A stretch of 64,000 bases of DNA from contig CM041776.1 of NCBI GenBank assembly GCA_023374045.1, forward strand, positions 281,541,999 to 281,605,998, written 5' to 3'. The position numbers and the translations under genes are program-made. The first letter of the stretch is position 1. Every line of letters begins with the position of its first letter. The DNA comes from Limonium bicolor. Taxonomy: Eukaryota; Streptophyta; Magnoliopsida; Caryophyllales; Plumbaginaceae. The notes below the pieces were generated by a model. The model had not been told where the DNA came from and made no database searches. It saw only the letters and a program-made list of their open reading frames with translations. Of the stretch, positions 60,541-64,000 are shown piece by piece.

Positions 60541-60604
60541 TTAATTATTTAATGGTTAGGGGTATTTCACTTTGAAGTTTCTCTTGGCATGTGCCTAACT
60601 TTTA

Positions 60605-61110
60605 GACCAAGGGTATTCAGTCCCACACACCTATTTGCGGTTTAGAAATCATTCCAGACTCTGTGCCTCCCTTCTACCCCGAACACATTCCGGCCCAAGT
60701 TCCACAGTCTTGAAATATTCTGGTCTAAGAGCGATACTTATAACTTAAAGCATTCAGGACCAAGCGCCTATTCACAATTAAAAGAACATTCTGGCCCAAA
60801 GGCCAATTCACAATTTAGAGATCATTTTAAAACATTCATGGCCATGTGCCTCACTCTTAATACAAAATATTCAGGCCCAAGCGCCTTTCCACAAACATTT
60901 CGACCTAAATTTCACATTCTTAAAATATTCAGGCCCAAGTGCCTATCCACAATCATGAAACCATTCCGGCCCATGCGCCTCACTTTCAATCCAAGGAGAT
61001 TCAGGACAAGTGCCCATTCACAACTTTAATAGCATCCTGGCCCAAGTGCCTTATTTTCAGTTTGAAGAGATTCCGTCTAAAGTACTTCATTCCTCGTCTA
61101 GAGGTATTCC
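60605..61110 (+). repeat. Minisatellite, about 12 units of about 40 bp
   Basis: The core is ATTCxGGCCCAAGTGCCTATTCACAATTTAAA with many substitutions; clear units occur at about 60760, 60790, 60870, 60930, 60965, 61005 and 61030. It begins about 30 bp after the LTR 5 target duplication, so it belongs to the interrupted element. Tandem repeats are known in Ogre-type non-coding regions. Confidence 0.7.
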
Positions 61111-61980
61111 AAGTTCGGACATTTCAAGATACTACTCAAAATTCGTTAAATATATCCCAATGGCACGTCACGGTTGAAACTCAAGCCTTTTGTACGTCTG
61201 CATCAGACAGATCGACATCATTCAAGTTTAATAAAGAGTCTAGGTTTCACATGCATTTTGCTACATAACCTGTCTTGGAATTTATCTTTCAAATGCTACA
61301 TTCATGAAAATTCAAGTTCAAAAGTTTTCAAGGAATAAGTTTATTAAAATGGACAACATTTGTCATCACAAAAAGAGGCATTGATTTTTTCAAACCATCT
61401 TCTTCCTAATTTTCACAAGAAAAATGACTTTTCAAGTTCAAAACTTTCTTGGCGGAGATGACGAAATAATAAGTTTCATTACTGATGTGTTTCAAGGAAA
61501 AGGTTTGTGAAACAATTATTTTATGACAACGGAACACAAAGACTTGTTCTTGCTTTCGTGAAATTGTGCATGCTTTGTGAGACACCACAACTCAATCTCA
61601 AAAACCTTAAATCAACCCACAAAGCCACACAACCTTCAATAGTTGAAAGTTCATAAAGATATACAGGGGGGCAATCTGAGTTAATAAGGTTTATTTGTGA
61701 ATTTCAATACTTATAAAGTTTATAATCTATTTAAATCACATTATAACCTTATACTTAATTTATATAACACCTAAAATCACTAATATTCATCTAAAACATC
61801 CTTAAGTGATTTTGTTCACCAAAATTGCATATTTGCGCCAGAATTTTATATAATTCATTTAATCACTCTAAAAGTTAATAATCACTATTTTAAGCTCTAA
61901 ATAAGCATAATAAAAATGGTCTAAACATATGGCCTTAAACATGACATAATGCTAACTATAAAAAGGACATTAAAATGCTC
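61111..61980. other. Repeat-derived, no gene supported
   Basis: It contains ATATACAGGGGGGCAATCTG near 61660, which resembles a polypurine tract, but the sequence after it does not match the LTR start at 52885. Remaining sequence is AT-rich. Confidence 0.35.
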
Positions 61981-61984
61981 CAAC

Positions 61985-62335
61985 CCACATACTAACTCAC
62001 GGTTTGTACAAATTTTATTCTAACACCATTAAATCATTTTTCTTTCATTAATCACTTATAAAATAGACTTAAATAAGCCATTAGCTCTTAGTCTCCCTAA
62101 TCAATTATTTAACCATTAATTTCCTACACATATTTAGGATTTAAATATCATACATATAAGCACCCACTCTCTCGGTTTGTTCAAATTATAATTAATTTTT
62201 TTAAGCCATTTTTCTTCCATTAATAACTTATAAAATAGACGTTAATAGCCATTAGCAACTAATCTCACTAATCAAATACTTAACTCTTAATTTTCTCCAC
62301 GTATTTAGGATTTAACAGCACATATACAAACATAT
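61985..62335. repeat. Tandem duplication, period about 172 bp
   Basis: ATAAAATAGAC occurs at 62058 and 62230; the shared flanks include CTCxCGGTTTGT, CATTTTTCTTxCATTAAT, TAGCCATTAGC and ACATATTTAGGATTTAA. Non-coding. Confidence 0.75.
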
Positions 62336-62339
62336 ATTT

Positions 62340-63200
62340 CCGGCCTTACATTAGTTTGCAACTTAGTAAACTTTAAAGCATTAAAGAAATTGTTTTAAAC
62401 ACTTTTTCCTTAATTAAATCACCAAAGCTCCTCAGCCCCTCTATATCCTTCACGACTGTAAATATATACATAGTATAGGTTAGGTTTTTTTGGTCTATAA
62501 AATTTCCTTAACCCACCAATGTAGCTCTTTAGCACTTAATATGGTAATTACCTTCTAATACTTGGTTCTACCCCTTGGAATTCAGCCTTGAGCTCACGGA
62601 AGCCCTTGGGTTAATAACCCATTTTGTGACCATTTACACCATGAAAACAAGTCAAGTTAACGACACTTCTAAGTGGCTATTTTAAAGACTGTTAAACATG
62701 CATTTCTTTGACATTAAAGAAGTGATTTTACCTTGAGTTTTGGAGATGTTCAATGGTGGCTTTCGGTCATCTATAACAAGATAAAGGCATCAGTTTGTGC
62801 AAGGAAACAAAAGGAGAATAAGAGTTTAAATCACCACGGAAGTCATGGTTTCTTTACCTTCTCTTGGAGCCTTTCAAAGGGTGAGTTCTTGAAGGAATTT
62901 TGCTCAATGAAATGGGCTGGAAACACCCTTCATTCATGCATATAAAGAGGTATACAAATGTGTAGGTGGGAGTTTATTTTCGGACCCAAAGATGAAGGAA
63001 AAAGAAGTAGGTTTTATAGCATGTTTTTCTCACCTATGTAGGTTCAAATGAGCTCCTCTTGATCCTTGGTTTCCTTCAGCCGATTGGAGCCTTAAGAATG
63101 GAGTTCCATGGCTTAGAAGATGAAGGAAAATTAGGTAGTGAATGGTGGCATGGAAAAAAAAACGTAAGAGGAAAGAAGGAAGAGAAAAGTGGAGCTCACC
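62340..63200. other. Repeat-like AT-rich sequence, no gene supported
   Basis: Its composition is similar to the interiors of the long LTRs (TTTCGGTCATC, ACCTTGAGTTTTGGAG), but neither terminus was found. Open frames at 62733-62945 and 63059-63280 show no family resemblance. Confidence 0.35.
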
Positions 63201-63204
63201 TTGT

Positions 63205-64000
63205 TGCTAGGTGTTGTGAAAACTGTAAACTATGCAAGTTTCATATAGGGGCAAGTGTACCCGGTCATAGTAGTATATAAAAGTTTCGTTCCGCTAGGCA
63301 ATTGAGAGACTAATCTCCTGAGTTCCGGTATCTAGTTAATAAAAGCAGTTAAATGAAAGGGGATTTAGCCGGAGGCAAGCTTGATATTTTGGTTTAAAGA
63401 AAAATTACAAGAACAATCAAATTAAAATGGTGTGTTGATTTGTTGGATGGAAATGCACTCTAGAAAGGTGGAATCACCCAAATACTCCCCAAACTTAGCT
63501 ATAATTCTAATTTGCTCTAGTTGTCTAACAAGATTAAATTAGTAGCTTCACTAAAATCCTAGATAAAGCTAGCCCTTAATAAGCTCAATAAATCCTTCCA
63601 TTAGGTTAGGTTTGAATCACTAATTAGCATTGAACACTAATCTTAGCAATAACAATAGAAAACACCAACTAATTGAAGAGAGCAAATTCTAGGGTTTATC
63701 TCTCTCTCTCTCTTAGCCAAATCCCTAATTCACAAAATTATGGAATTAAGAGAAACCATAAATGCAAATAGTGGATCAATCTAGCACATTCGATGAATTA
63801 AAGAGATAAAACAACTATATTAAGCTAATTAGGTAATACAAGCATGTTTGGGGGATTTGGGGTCAAACCCCCATTTAGAGCACAAAATGAGTCTACTCAA
63901 GCATAGAGACTACCAAGAAGAGGGAGATGAGATAAATAGCCATTAATGGTGGTGGTTGAGCTTTGAATGACGTGAGGAAGTCCCTCTTTCTTCTTCTCTT
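63205..64000 (+). mobile_element. LTR-like fragment cut by the window edge
   Basis: GGGGCAAGTGTACCCGGTCATAGTAGTATA near 63246 followed by GAGTTCCGGTATC resembles the opening of a plant Ty3-gypsy LTR family. A (CT)n run is at 63700-63712. No second copy or target site is visible. Confidence 0.35.

Larger units (their letters stand above)
55355..60569 (+). mobile_element. Solo LTR 5, plus orientation (5,215 bp)
   Basis: TGTAACACCCCTAATCC start and TTAGGGGTATTTCA end, with a perfect CTTTG target duplication at 55350-55354 and 60570-60574. It is longer than the other copies, partly because of degenerate tandem repeats at the 3' end. Mostly AT-rich; the FFF-type frames are not coding. It is inserted in the probable Tat/Ogre fragment. 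Confidence 0.85.

Noticed and set aside
61655..61690. AGGGGGGCAATCTG as the polypurine tract and 3' LTR start of the Tat/Ogre-type element
   Set aside because: The sequence after it shows no similarity to the LTR-like block beginning at 52885.

Overview
The window is plant nuclear DNA, probably from a eudicot. It is AT-rich and intron-containing, and it carries a plant-specific SHI/STY (SRS) transcription factor gene plus typical plant transposons: Ty1-copia, a TRIM, CACTA, hAT, Stowaway, PIF/Harbinger-like and Mutator-like foldback elements, and several very long solo LTRs. I see no rRNA, tRNA or CRISPR array. Only one ordinary host gene can be supported, so this looks like gene-poor, repeat-rich sequence in which most of the DNA is nested insertions.

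Layout. 1-685: terminal part of a CACTA-like element, with a tandem duplication and a strong inverted repeat. 686-9100: the gene island, holding a two-exon SRS gene on the minus strand (3856-6203) with its promoter side near 6204-7100. The rest is AT-rich intergenic DNA with a small hAT-like MITE. 9103-10165: a Stowaway MITE and a tandem duplication. 10161-24489: three solo LTRs of one family inserted one inside the next, each with its own 5-bp target duplication (CTTAG, ATATG, CACTC), and a GGTTCC-rich hAT element inside the middle one. 25300-26940: decayed plant-mobile-domain (PMD) sequence. 27566 to about 32270: a decayed CACTA element with Transposase_24-like and Ulp1-protease-like remnants; a complete 456-bp TRIM sits inside the Ulp1 remnant. 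33054-34658: a Mutator-like long foldback element with two Stowaway MITEs. 35930-41351: a decayed Ty1-copia retrotransposon whose gag is split by a hAT MITE. 42005-42922: two PIF/Harbinger-like MITEs. 44346-51313: a fourth solo LTR (TSD CAGCT) carrying a complete non-autonomous CACTA element, a 183-bp hAT MITE and a second GGTTCC-rich hAT relative. 51990-52505: another hAT MITE. 52885-55354 and 60575 onward: a probable Tat/Ogre-type Ty3-gypsy fragment split by a fifth solo LTR (55355-60569, TSD CTTTG). 61100-64000: further repeats, ending in an LTR-like sequence cut by the window edge.

The most unusual signal is inside the long-LTR family. At the same LTR position, three copies carry two or three evenly spaced (71-72 bp) 37-38 nt hairpins. 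Within each copy the hairpins share a sequence; between copies the stem sequence has changed on both arms together. A second, 22-nt hairpin about 80-105 bp from the LTR start also shows paired stem changes and contains a G-box-like core. Both look like sites under structural or recognition constraint in otherwise non-coding repeats.

The SRS gene keeps an intact zinc finger, splice sites and IGGH domain, but it has an apparent one-base frameshift in a histidine-codon run near its C-terminus. That is either a real lesion or a sequence error.
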